Assembly (NCBI GenBank): GCA_032718565.1
Contig: JAVGVS010000241.1
Coordinates: 203,501-267,500, forward strand
Length of the DNA: 64,000 nucleotides
Direction of reading: 5' to 3'
Source of the DNA: Distichodus sexfasciatus
Lineage: Eukaryota > Chordata > Actinopteri > Characiformes > Distichodontidae
The position numbers and the translations under genes are program-made. The notes beneath the pieces were generated by a model. The model saw nothing but the letters and a program-made list of their open reading frames with translations, made no database searches and was not told where the DNA came from. Below, in pieces: positions 47,345 to 59,364 of this stretch. Numbering within the stretch: the stretch's first letter is position 1; the number at the start of each line of letters is the position of its first letter.

Positions 47345-47891
47345 AGGTGCATGGAACAAACCATCTCGACGGTTACTGTGGAACACCAACCTCATCTGAA
47401 GGTCCATGGGAGTCCTAGTGGGCACTTAAAACCTGCACTTAATTTTAAAGCAAATCCAGATGAACAGATTTACTCAAATGAGAGAGCAGCTTTGCGGCCA
47501 GCACACAGCACAGCTTCGGGTTTAATTTCCACAGTCATCATCACACCACCTCACATGGACACCCTCTGCTTGACCGGTCAACTGAGTATGATTGACATGT
47601 TACACACCTAGTTACCTTCATATTTCTGCTTGTTCACGTCTCGTGTCATGTTCAGAATGGCCGCTGAATATTTTCATACATGGTTGTGTGGTCGTATCAT
47701 TGCCCTCTTAAAATAATGTCATATTTTCAAGTTTCTCTAACTAAAATATCCTAATTCACACTCTTGGCAGAGGCCATTATACTGCAGGAGCAGGATCGCA
47801 CGACCTGTTCAGCTCAGGGTGTAGGCGATTTTTCCAGAGGTGGCCAGCACCATGAAGATAGCAAAGATATCCTTTTTGTCAAAATATGGTA

Positions 47892-47897
47892 AATAAA
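47892..47897 (+). promoter_or_regulatory. AATAAA polyadenylation signal (upstream)
   Basis: A canonical hexamer about 550 bases after the stop codon; a candidate early poly(A) site. Confidence 0.45.
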
Positions 47898-48042
47898 TAT
47901 GCATTTGAATTTTGCACATAAATTTACATCAAATTGAAAAATTTGCTTTGTTTAGAATGTTAATTAAAAATGAGTGTATGAATGTCATAAAGATGAGAAA
48001 TGTCATGAATCTGTTGGAAATCAAATTAAGAAAAATATGTAA

Positions 48043-48048
48043 AATAAA
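48043..48048 (+). promoter_or_regulatory. AATAAA polyadenylation signal (downstream)
   Basis: A canonical hexamer about 700 bases after the stop codon, at the end of the repeat-free stretch; the more likely main site. Confidence 0.5.
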
Positions 48049-48181
48049 GTTTGTAAATTAAAGAAAGCTGTAACTAGCTAAAAGCAGAAGTAAAACATTT
48101 TTAAAGAGTCTTAAATAACATGTCTAATAAAAATGGGTAAAGTTGTTTTTCTAAATATTCATGACAAAAATGTTGTAATGT

Positions 48182-48479
48182 GGGGCGGCCCGGTGGTGCA
48201 GTGGTTAGCGCTGCCGCTTCATGGCGAGAAGGTCCTGGGTTCAGGCTCTTTATTTGTGGAGTTTGCGTGGGTTTCCTCCCACAGTCCAAACATATGCAAC
48301 ATGGGTTAATTGCCGACTAAGCTGACTCCGTAAGGTGTGAGTCTGTGTGATTGTGTGTGCCCTGCTTTGCGTTGGTGCCTGCCCAGGGTTGGTCCCCGCC
48401 TTGTGCCCATTGTTCCCGGGATAGTCTCCGGTCCGCCCGCGATCCCGATAGGAATTAAGTGGTTCGGATAATGAATGAA
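48182..48479 (+). mobile_element. S3 SINE just past cps1
   Basis: 'gggcggcccggtggtgcagt' head, 'cctcccacagtccaaac', then a 'cgataggaattaagtgg' and (aatg)n tail. Confidence 0.8.
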
Positions 48480-48992
48480 TGTTATAACGTGACTTGTTTA
48501 TGAGAGCGATCTGAAGATCTTCAGGCACATATTCAGTTTAATACAAATGTATTTATTAGTTTTGACAGCTTTGAATGGCACCTTCGCCTTTTCGTCTTCA
48601 ACTGTAGTGAAAATATTCTGGTTTTGGCACTGTAAAGGAACATAACAATATTTAATATGACTGGTAATAGGTATCAACCTCAGATTTAAACAGTTAAAAC
48701 TGTGCTGCTGTTTTACAACAATTTTATGGTTTTGAAAATGTCTAACCGCCAGTACCGGAGGCAAGACGTGAAGGCTTTAAATTGTCAGTAAACGTAAACA
48801 AACATACGCGTGCGGCACATCGTCACCGATAGAATCTCGTCTAAAAATCTCAAACTAATTCCACCTAAACATAACACAATTCCAACACCAAAAACATCAA
48901 TAAACAAAGAACAAAAACACTGCGTAGGTCTACGTGGAAGAAATATGGCTGTAGAATCTATACTGCTACAGCTAACCATGCACACCGTATAT

Positions 48993-49416
48993 TAGAGGTC
49001 GACCGATATGGGTTTTTCTAAAGCCGATGCCGATATTTAGAAGTCAGGGTCAGCCGATGGCCGATATATGCTGCCGTTATTTTTTTTGGCCAATAATTAG
49101 ACATTTCCCCTCTGTTTGTGTAGTAAAATATCACACTAATAATAACAAAGGATACACGAAATTTCTCAACTTAACATTTATTTAACACTGACTAAACATG
49201 AATATAAACATAAATAACATAAATAAAACTGTAAATGTCTAAACAATAAATAAATATATAACATTTGAACTTGACTAATAATTTGTAAACAAAACAGAGT
49301 TTTCAAGTTACAAATGAGATGCCTGAATATCGGCGTACTAAACTCTGATATCGACTGATGCCGATATTGTAAAAAATGCTAAATATCAGGCTGACCGATA
49401 TATCGGTCGATCTCTA
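48993..49416. mobile_element. Mini-hAT family T, perfect 8-bp TSD
   Basis: TIR 'tagaggtcgaccgatat' / 'atatcggtcgatctcta', flanked by ccgtatat at 48985-48992 and 49417-49424. Confidence 0.9.
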
Positions 49417-50072
49417 CCGTATATCATATGAAAGCCCAGACTCCACAAATTAAACAGATGTTTGTTTTATTTTTTTTTCCATTTTCTGCTGTGTTGCATC
49501 TTCCTTTATTCTGACCCAGTAACACGTTTGCTGATCCCACAGTAATCTCACAAGTGTTACCTTTATAATGATCAAAAGCATCAAAATAGACATTGTGGTT
49601 GCTGAGATATACACATCTTTTTTACGGCAAAAATCTGTAACACAGTCTCAGGGCTTAACAGGTTAATTTTGATGTAAAATGATGATATTCAAACACAATG
49701 TGTAGGGTCAAGAACATTTCGGGGCACTTTCTCTTTGGGATTTCCGTCAAGCAGTTTGACGACTTGTGTGAATAAACTGTGATCCTGTTGAATTCACATC
49801 ACCAACACACTTCACCATATTTTAAACCACTGGCTCGGGCATTACAGCTCTTCGTTAAGCTCATGGTCATTTACACCTCGATTGGACTAATGGATTCTGT
49901 CTTGTATCCACTTGGATTATCTCAGTAACTCGGAAGCTAGAATTTTGCGATCGAAACTATTAACGCAAGTTCAGCCGGTCCCCGCAAATTCATCGAGACC
50001 TCGCAATTTTGACTAATACCTTCAAAAATGACAAAACGATAAATGGTTAATAAAAATAATAGTGGTTTTGTC

Positions 50073-50200
50073 AGTCAGTCATTATCTGAACCGCTTAATG
50101 CCTGTTGGGGTCGCTGGCGGCGGGGACCGAAACATATCCCGGGAACTACGGGCGCGCGGTGGGGACCATCTCCAGACGGACGCCAACACATCACAGGGCG
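50073..50200 (-). mobile_element. S3 SINE 3' half, reverse
   Basis: 'cagtcattatctgaaccgct' then 'gccaacacatcacagggcgc', the inverse of the S3 3' half. Confidence 0.7.
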
Positions 50201-51387
50201 CATCGTAGTTTCGTTCCCTTCATTTTAATGTATTGTTAACGAATAATTATAAAGAGGTAAAGTCACAACTTCTTTCCACAACTTTATTATAACAACATGG
50301 CTAAAAACACCACAGCTTTGAACAGAATTTTGTAGAAAAGCCCCAGGAAAATTCAGGCATTTTAAGCCGCAACAATCTCACAAAAGGCGCGAAATCCTGG
50401 AGGGACTGAGAAACGGAGCGAGGAATAATTTTTTTTGCAGCTTTTTAAATTACTGATCACAACTTTTTTTTCAGAAAAGCTTTGTTTACAACTTTTCCTG
50501 ACAGTGTTAATGACAAATTGGCTTTGGCCTAAAGGGGGCTGCTGATCAACCAGAGCCTTTAATAGGTTCCTGTTGATTATTTTTTGTATTTCACTTGTCC
50601 CGTGGTGTGTTTATTCCAGCTGTAATGGAGTTCGCTTCACGGCAAGGAGCCGAGGGACCTTTCTGCCAATGCTTTTCACTCGTTCTCCCATCAGAGAGTG
50701 TGTGTGTACACGTTCTGGCGGAGGTGCAGGCAGAAGGACATTTAGGTGTGTGTGTGTGTGTGTTGGTGTGATGGAGTGTGGCTTCAACCAGTGAGGAAAA
50801 AGCCAGACTTACAGAGAGCTGTTCATCCCTCAATAAACGTCAGAGAGTGTCTCATGAAGTTCCACATATCATTACTCTTCTGTTATTTTGCATTGCACCA
50901 GACGCACACAGGTTTCCTCGGGGAACGGCTGCAGTTACACAGTTTAAGTAATAAGCAGTCGTGTTCTGAATTGCACTTTTCATTAGCATGAAGCAAATGT
51001 TATACGCAACTTTTAAGTGACATTCCATTTGGCTGTTTGTTATGAATTGCTTTTTATTGTCTCTCTTTGTTCAGCCACTTTGCTGAGGGAGAGTTTAGGA
51101 GAGCGCTCGGGGGAGACGTAGAGGGACACGGAATTAAAACTCCTCCGGCTTAATAAAGTCGAGCACAGTGAGTTAATAGTGTTTTCCTCCCTGAAGAATT
51201 TAAGACTGATTACCATTGTTTATCAATTGGAGAGAATGACGCATCGATCAGGCCAGAGACTCACTGCCTGTTGAAGTTCCAAACCCTACAGAGAATACCT
51301 AATCAAGCCGTCGACACCCACCACTTCATAAGATTTATACCGTTTACTTTGCCTTAACCGTCAGAGCTGCACGCGATGCACAACTGG

Positions 51388-51624
51388 GGCAGTTGGTGGC
51401 GTTAAGGGCGTGATCGGAAAGTCGCCGGTTTAAATCCCAGACCGGTAAAGGGATCGCTGATGTACTCATGAGCAAGCTACCGTCCTCAAGCACTGCTGCC
51501 CTTGTTAGCTGCCCACTGCTCCTTCATGGACGGGTCGGATGCAGAGGTCACTTTTGGTTGTGGTGCACTGTGTGGTGCTGTGGTGTGTTCACGATAATAA
51601 ACAATGGCTCACATTTACTTTCAC
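51388..51624 (+). mobile_element. S2 SINE, full length
   Basis: 'ggcagttggtggcgttaagg' head, 'aaagtcgccggtttaaatcc', and a 'gctgtggtgtgttcacgata' end. Confidence 0.85.
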
Positions 51625-52026
51625 AAGCAAATACAGTATAACGTCTGTTGTCTAGAATTGGAAGAAAGTGTATTTAATGGAAAGCACAACGTTCATGACT
51701 CGATTACATCATAAAATTGACTGTTTACTCTTTTGATGGCAGGTTGCAGAATTGCCGTATGGATTAGAGACTTCAGAGTGAATCGCTGATTTGTTGCATG
51801 AGCAGAGCGGCAGCATCAGAAATCAGGTGGAACCTTGAGGTGGGCAGGTGGGGGTTACTGATGCTAAATATTTGTTATTTATTGATGTGCAGTGTGACAG
51901 ACAGACTTGCTTTGCATTGTGGTTGGAGCTGGTACAGGTCTAGTACAGTTGAAGTTTATATACACTCAGGCTGCAAAGATTACAGTACACTTTTAACCAC
52001 TCTGCAGGTTTTATGTTTAGTTCCAG

Positions 52027-53269
52027 TCGATATTTGATGACGCATTTATTTGCATGTCAGAAAGGTTGCACTTATGCCGGGCATGTCCAAAGTCCGAGGT
52101 CAGGTTTTATACGGCTCGGTTTACACCTATGCGGATATTTTTTATAAACGCATATTTTTTTATACATTTATTTTTTAAATTGCATTTACACAACATTCGG
52201 GTAAAAAAAAAAATCTCCGTACACACACTAGAACACAAAATGATCCCAGACTCGAATGTTTACCCCTTGACTGCGTCATGTTTTTTTCTGTCAGGGAATA
52301 GCAGGCGACATGCCTAGCGTGGCTCAGGATACAGTAGCCTTCCTCATGGTCCTTTGTGGAATGTAAGAAATTTAGGGTATTTAAGGCACGCACGCAAAAG
52401 AACTAACCACGTCATCCATGGACCTTGTTTGGTCTGTTTTAGGGGGACTTTAGTCTACGAGTTGTTATTATCTGATTAAAATGATGATTCTGTTTCCCAG
52501 TGCGGATACTAGGCAGGTGGGCGGGCATATGGACCCAGGCGGAAGCTGCATGTCATTGCTCCTCTGTTAAGCAAAGGTAATGTTCCTGAGGTCGACAGCG
52601 TCTTCCAGAGGAGGACGGGCAGGAAGGAAAGTGAGCCAGATAACAGGTCCTGATGAATACTCTTCAAATAATGGATTCATTGATGAAGAGTATGTAGGTG
52701 CGATGAATCCCCTCCTAGTGACCACCTTGATGCCATCGTTTAAAGAAAACTGCATTCTACTCATTTACACGTATCCACGGAATCCAGCATTTTGAAAAAT
52801 CTTCACTTTGACATGCTCTCAATGTGTTTGCATCACTTAGCGAATGTGACTCACACATGGGCAGTGTCCCGAGCCGCATGCTGCGGCACTTAATAGTATG
52901 GTAGGTAAGGCTCTTATCATACTTCTCTTTGTGGTAGTATGCATCTCAGGAAATAGCCGGGGTTGTAGCTGAACGGCTCTCTACACACTAGGTAGTGCAT
53001 ATGCAGAGTCACACATGCTCTATTTGACTTGGTTACACCACATAAGGCGGGAAGTAACTTTTTCTTAAAATGTTGTGCACTACGCTCAAAATGCCCCGCC
53101 CTCGCTCCACTCTGCTTTCGCTCGACTTGGCGCTGCTTTAAAGCTATGGCATTGCCAAATTGCGTGCAGTGGAACGCTTGGCCTCCTCATTATCAGTTAT
53201 CGCCGTGGGCAGATATAAGCATAAAAACATAAGATAATTGGTTAATAATTAATAATATTGTGCATCCCT
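52027..53269 (-). mobile_element. hAT family F, reverse, with nested M-like insert
   Basis: Inverse F segments lie on both sides ('catgtccaaagtccgaggtc' before, 'ggcagtgtcccgagccgcat' after) and the copy ends 'attgtgcatccct'. The segment 52116-52835 is foreign and M-like. Confidence 0.6.
52116..52835. mobile_element. M-like insert within F
   Basis: 'ggtttacacctatgcggata' and 'tttataaacgcat' at the left, 'aatccagcattttgaaaaat' near the right; similar to the compact M at 61813-62054 but longer. Confidence 0.45.
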
Positions 53270-53512
53270 ACTTTTAACTTGTACTGTATGTGTTCATTTG
53301 CACTCTGCTATGTAAGTGTTAGGGTTAGAGTCTCGTCGAGCACAAACACAGCATTTCTGCACCAGCATCATCGTGATGTGTACATGTGCAGTAGTCATAT
53401 GGCAGGATGAACATAGTCAGTCAAATTAAATCAATAACATCATGAAACAACTTTTTTGCTGCCTGATAGAAAAGCAAAACTTCTCATTTCCCATAAGTAA
53501 TGTACTAGGAAC

Positions 53513-54596
53513 GAGAGATGTAACCGGTATGTAATGTAATCGGTATCGGTCCAATAACGGCTGAAACGGCTGGATCGGGTATCGGTGGCATTGGGCCGTT
53601 CTATGGAGCCGATCTGTGCACACTCAATTCGTTCTGCATGGGAAGTGGTACTGCGGTAAAGTAGAGCTGAAACGATTGTTCCAATAACTCCAATAATTCT
53701 ATTACAAGAAATGGTCGAGGCAGTTTTTCTAGAATCACAGCTTCGTTTAATTCATTTTACTCACTAGAGCAGCTCCACTTATATTTCACACGGACGCTTA
53801 ATAGTGGCATAACGTTTTCAGTGGCGCGATCAAGACAAGACCTGATTCCTCTGTATGTGAAAGTATTTGTGAGCTGTTCCGTGCACTAAAACAGAAGTAA
53901 ATGCATAAAAAACATGACATTTTTTGCGATGTAAACACCCTCGCTGTGTTAATGACGCGCATGAACGCATGAGCGCCGCTACTCGCAAAACGCTCCAGTT
54001 GGGTCAAAGTGTTCCCTTTATTACAGACACAAACCATATTTTAGCTGATGAATAACCACAATAACCAGCGTTCTACTCGCAGTTCTGCTGTTTATTTCGA
54101 TTTTCCCGTAGATTTTCCATTGTTTATTCTGGAACGCACTCCGAGCGCTTCATTGTGAAGCAGCTCCAGGGTGCACAGAGGATTGTGGGAAATGTAGTTC
54201 TCTGCAAAAGCAGCTCATTTTAAAGCCAAATTGGTTCAAAATGACAAACTTAAGTATTTCATTTTCACTGGATCAAATTTTTTTCAATGTTATAGTGTAA
54301 TCAATAAGAAAGAAGAAATATTTATATGTCTAAACAAACAATTTTTGAGAACAAATAATTTAGCATATACTGTACGTGTGTGTAATTATTCCATTGTTTT
54401 AGTAGGAAAACAGTATTTAAATCAAGCATTTCCTTAAGCATAACAATAATCTCAGTCATGTATTCAGACATTTTTAAAGCATTATTTTTTGTTTAAAAAA
54501 AGACTGTGACTGTATCAGATTTGTATTGGTATCGGCAGATATCCAAATTTACAATATCAGTATCGGACATAAAACAGTGGTATCGGCCCATCTCTG
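53513..54596 (+). mobile_element. Composite hAT B/C, longer copy, perfect 8-bp TSD
   Basis: 'gagagatgtaaccggtat' / 'ggcccatctctg', flanked by ctaggaac at 53505-53512 and 54597-54604. The C segment starts at 53662 at the same internal point as in 16917-17638. Confidence 0.85.
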
Positions 54597-54651
54597 CTAG
54601 GAACGTCTGATAAAACCCTTCCCCTGCTTTAAGGGTTTATTGGTAATAAAT

Positions 54652-54855
54652 GCAGTCGGTGGCGTAACAGTTGGGCGTTTGCCTCGTGAATGGAAGGTCG
54701 CCGGTTTGAATACCAGACCAGTAAAGGTACCACTGAGGTACTCATGAGCAAGGTACTGTCCCCAAGCACTGCTCCGTGGAAGCTGCCCTTGTCAGCTACC
54801 CACTGCTCCTTTCACGGATGGGTCAGATGCAGAGGTCACACTTTAGTGGTGTATC
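54652..54855 (+). mobile_element. S2 SINE
   Basis: 'cagtcggtggcgtaacagtt', 'gaaggtcgccggtttgaata' and 'ccactgaggtactcatgagc'; it lacks the last 40 or so bases. Confidence 0.8.
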
Positions 54856-56195
54856 GATGTGGTGGTGTAAGAAAAGATTCAAGATTAAAAAATTCAAGAA
54901 AGGATGGTTTGCATTTTAAAATGTTATTTTTCAGCTTTTCATCATGTCTTCTGTGTATGCATTGTCTGACGAAATCACCACATTTTTATCCTACAAAATC
55001 ATTGTTTAATGTTTAAAAAATATGTTTATATATTGAGTTAATGAATGCAATAGTAATTTTTTACAATATTGTGCAGGCTTAAATGCCAAAGAAATATTTT
55101 CTCCGCTGTGACTGTGTTGGGATAAAAATGTGATCTGGCTGTTTTTGTTATCAGGTGAACCAGCGCCAGCGCCTAATGACCCGGCATGAAGGAGGTCAGT
55201 AACTAATGGTAGATTCGGGTCAAAGGTGCACTGTGGTTTACTTCCAATTGCTCCAACACTAAATTTGACCCAAAATTGCTTAAGCACTGACATTTGACAT
55301 TGTAGAATGTTATGTTTTAGAGAGAGAGCGGGTGGCTTTTAGGGGTTTAGTTTGTGGGAAACTTTTTCCATGGTTTGTGTGACAGAATTTTGAGAAAGTT
55401 TGGTTTGAAGTGACAGGACGGCGGTGTCTGGCCTTGGCCTCGCCTGGATGCGCGTTCCCTACTATAGCTCCATTAATTGTTTGATTGATTGTGCAAATTA
55501 GGCCCAAGGCTCCCCCTGCAACACGGGGTGCGTTTCCTACTTAATCGATAGCGCTGGCTCGCGTTGCCCACAGATTAACTCATTCATTAAGTGGACTGAT
55601 TAAACCCGTGGATACGCGAATAAGGCAGTTGCAGAGCAACTTAAGTAAATTCTCCAAAGATCCAAACAGATCGCTTTAATTAGCTCCGAGTGTTTTTCAT
55701 CCTTCTGTTGCCCTAATCGAGTTTGAAGACTCCTTCACTGTTCCTCGAGCGTCCCGCAGTTAATTTGTTGGAGCAGGCGAATCGGATTAAAGACGGCGAG
55801 GCTGACGGATGATGAAGGGAACTCCACCTTCCACACCACTGCATCTAGGTGTGCTTGGGGCTTTAGGCCACCGACTGCACCAATTCCACTGAAAGACTTC
55901 GGTGAGTGACGCAACTTCACCTCACACTGTATACACAATATTGCCAAAAGTGTTGGGACACACCTCCAAATCACTCAACTCAGTTGTTCCAATGGGGTTG
56001 TCTTCCAGGGGTTGGGCTTGGCCCCTTAGGTCCAGTGAAAGAACTCAATGCTTCAGCACAGCACGAGACAATTTTGGGCAATTTCATGCTCCCAACTTTG
56101 TGGGAAGAGTTTGTGGACGTCCCCTTCCTGTTCCAACATGACGGTCCAGCACCAGTGCACAAAGCAAGTTCCATAAAAAGTGAATGTGAGAGATT

Positions 56196-56436
56196 ATTTG
56201 TAATTGTGAACACAGCACAGCACACAGTGCACCACAACGAAACGTGACGTCTGCATTTGACCCATCCGCGAAAGAGCAGTGGGCAGCTGACAAGGGCAGC
56301 TTCCGCGGAGCAGTGCTTGGGGACGGTACCTTGCTCATGAGTACCTCAGTGGTAACTTTACCGGCCCTGGATTCAAATCTGCAACCTTCTGATCACGGGG
56401 CAGACATCCTACCGTTACGCCACCAACTGCTTAAAA
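56196..56436 (-). mobile_element. S2 SINE inside the Tc1 transposase
   Basis: Reverse S2 from 'attgtgaacacagcacagca' to 'aaccttctgatcacggggca'; it splits the transposase remnant. Confidence 0.85.
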
Positions 56437-56526
56437 ACATGGATGATGAGTGAGTTTGTTGTGGAGGAACTTGACCGACCTGCACAGAGCCCTGACCTCA
56501 ACCTGATAGAGCACCTTTTGGGATGA

Positions 56527-57136
56527 ACGCTCCAGTTCGGTCAAAACGTCCCCTTTATTACAGACACAAACCATATTTTAGCTGATGAATAACCACAATA
56601 ACCAGCGTTCTACTCACAGTTCTGCCGTTTATTTAGATTTTCCCGTAGATTTTCCATTGTTTATTCTGGAATGCACGCCCAGTGCTTCATTGTGAAGCGG
56701 CTCCAGGGCGCACAGAGGATTGTGGGAAATGTAGTTCTCTGCAAAAGCAGCTCATTTTAAAGCCAAATTGGTTCAAAATGACAAACTTCAGTATTTCATT
56801 TTCAATGGATCACATTTTTTTTTTTTCAATTTTATAATGTTATAGTGTAAACAATAAGAAAGAAGAAATATTTATATGTCTAAACGAACAATTTTTGAGA
56901 ACAAATAATTTAGCATATACATGTGTGTAATTATTACATTGTTTTAGTAGGAAAAAGTATTTAAATCAAGCATTTCCTTAAGCATAACAGTAATCTCAGT
57001 CATGTATTCTGACATTTTAAAGCATTATTTTATGTTAAAAAAATACTGTGACTGCATCGGTATCGGCAGATATCCAAATTTACAATATCGGTATCGGTAT
57101 CAGACATAAAACAGTGGTATCGCCGCATCTCTACAA
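56527..57136 (+). mobile_element. Composite B/C hAT, left end missing
   Basis: Starts in the C-derived interior ('ccagttcggtcaaaacgtcc') and ends 'gtatcgccgcatctcta'. A deletion removed the left terminus. Confidence 0.75.
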
Positions 57137-57292
57137 TGTTTACATGAAATAGGAATGAACGCAGAAGTGCCCGTGACGCTGTTCGTGACTTAGCAAAAAC
57201 AAGCGCTGAGGAACGTGCAGAGAAAGAACTCTGGAAGTGAGGTTTTGACCGCTCTCGAAAAAAACATATTTGGTGGACGCAGGCCCTCGAGG
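57137..57292 (-). mobile_element. Family G fragment, reverse
   Basis: Inverse of the G left portion ('tggaagtgaggttttgacc') ending 'tttggtggacgcaggc'. Confidence 0.65.
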
Positions 57293-57883
57293 GTGGGACA
57301 ACACCATATTAAGGCATATAGATCAAGAATGGGAGTTGATGTGTGTGTAAAGGCAGGTGTCCCAATACTTTTGGTAATGTAATGTGTATAAATAGACCAT
57401 AAACTATAAACTCTGAATCAGACATAGTAATGTATTTGGTAAATATTGACGGACTTAAGTGACTGACTATACTCCTGCACTCTTTTAAACTATCTACCTT
57501 TTAATTTGTACATAGTCTATCACCACCCTCTGTACAGTAATACCCCCCCTTGCATCGATAATTGGTTCCAGAACACACATTTAAAAATATCGATTCCATA
57601 GAGATTATTTCAGTTATTTTTATGTTTTTGTTAGTTATTTTCTAAAATGAATTCAATACTGGAAAAAAACCTCTAATCTACATGACCTTCCCCATGTTGA
57701 TTTTTTAAAAATGTTTTTAACATTATGTTAATAAGTTAACACTGGAGAGTGTTTCAACAGAATTTTTAAATGTTAACAGAATTAGAAAAATTTTAGTCTT
57801 AAAAAAAATAATTTGCCCACATCAGTTATTTAAACTACTTAAAAATTTATTTTCATTACTATTTACATTGTAGATTCTCACTA

Positions 57884-58083
57884 AAGGTCGCAGGTTCAAA
57901 TCCAGGGCCGGTAAAGTCACCACTGAGGTACTCATGAGCAAGGTACCGTCCCCAAGCACTGCTCCCCGGGCGCTTGTTAGCTGCCCACTGCTCCTTCACG
58001 GATGGGTCAAATGCAGAGGTCTCATTTGGTTGTGGTGCACCGTGTGCTGTGCTGTGGTGTGTTCACAATGAGAAATAATCACT
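57884..58083 (+). mobile_element. S2 SINE, 5' truncated
   Basis: 'aaggtcgcaggttcaaatcc' through 'gctgtggtgtgttcacaatg'. Confidence 0.85.
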
Positions 58084-58139
58084 CACAAACCGATAATAAA
58101 GAATAAAACATGGAATGGGAAGGTGTGTCCAAACTTTTG

Positions 58140-58520
58140 ACTGGTAAAGACAAACAGCACTGATCAGACAGATAGACAAAGACTGATCAGATGGATGAAC
58201 AGATAGACAGAGAGAGAAAGACAAAAAGAACTGATCAGAAAGACAGATAAAGAGAGTGAGAAACGGAGGGATGGATGGATAGATATACAGCACTGATCAG
58301 ACAGATAGACAGTGATCAGATAGATCGATAGATAGATAGATAGACCAGCAGCACTGATCAGATAGATATACAGACAAACATTGATCAGATAGATACACAG
58401 ACACTGATCAGATAGATAGAGGCAAACAACATTGATCAGATGTAGACAGTGCCCTGCTCTGATAGATAAATAGATAGAACTGTTCATGTGGACAGACAGG
58501 AAGAGAGACAGACAGACAGC
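58140..58520 (-). repeat. Minisatellite, inverse of the 26-kb one
   Basis: Units of 'acaaacagcactgatcagac' with (gata)n and (agac)n; the core is the reverse complement of the intronic minisatellite core. Confidence 0.85.
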
Positions 58521-59364
58521 AGGACAGACAGCTGTGCTCTGGTTTGATTCTGGTGTGTGTTTACGTCAGTGTTGTTTCTTTGTATGAGTTGCTGTTGGAG
58601 AACTGGAGCAGGTCGCGAGTCGCTCAGCTCGGCGCGTCTGGCTGCAGGGCTTCTGGCCGACGTTCCTGTGTTCCTGTGCAGGAGGTCCAGCCTCGGCGGC
58701 CCTGAGCCACACTCGGTACATTGTGTTTGACAACAGTGTCACATTATCTTAGCGTCTGCTGCTTGTGCTCTTCTTAATACTTTCAGCACTTTTTGCTCCT
58801 GACTGGGGGACAGACGGAAGGGACAGCAGCTCGGGACTGATTACTGCAGGCAGCGGAGAAAGTGCCAGCGTGTTTCCCCTGCAGTTTCAAAGTCAGATTC
58901 TAACGTGTGTTGATAAGCGCATATGCAGCAAAAACTTTTAATTATACATTAATCAGTTTCGGAGCTTTTCCCACTCCGCCGTCCCGGCCGCCCTCCGGGA
59001 TCCCCGTGCTGGGAGAGGAGCTAACGGAGGTCGTGATTAGCTAGTCACACAAGGCTGAGCTTTTGATTGAATTTAGCTGGCACAGTTGAACTCTGAAATG
59101 TGATACGGCAAAGATTACAGTAGAAGATCCTTATTCGAGGCTATTAAGAAATTAATGGCCATTTAAAAGAGGAAATCGTTAATCCAGAGCACAGGGGTTT
59201 GTTAAAGGCCGACTAAATCAGATAGGAGTGGTGGTAAGAAAGTCAGTCCTCTTCCGTCAGGTGTTCACAGGAGTTTTATGACCACTGGCAAACGTTAATG
59301 ATCATTCTGGACTCATCTTTAACTATTTAACTACTGTGCAACTTTATATGTTCATTAAAACATC

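Larger units (their letters stand above)
47345..48065 (+). other. cps1: cps1 3' untranslated region (predicted)
   Basis: After the TAG, about 700 bases of AT-rich, repeat-free sequence run to two polyadenylation signals. The exact cleavage site cannot be read from sequence alone. An S3 SINE begins about 115 bases later. Confidence 0.6.
55932..57388 (+). mobile_element. Tc1/mariner remnant with TA TSD, broken transposase
   Basis: TIR 'tacacaatattgccaaaagt' pairs with 'cttttggtaatgtaatgtgt', with TA on both sides. Transposase remnants read FQHDGPAPVHKASSIK (around 56130-56180) and AQSPDLNLIEHLLG (around 56485-56525), the conserved second-aspartate region and the segment before the third acidic residue. 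The first 60% of the gene is deleted, and other elements interrupt the rest, so it cannot encode an active enzyme. Confidence 0.85.
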
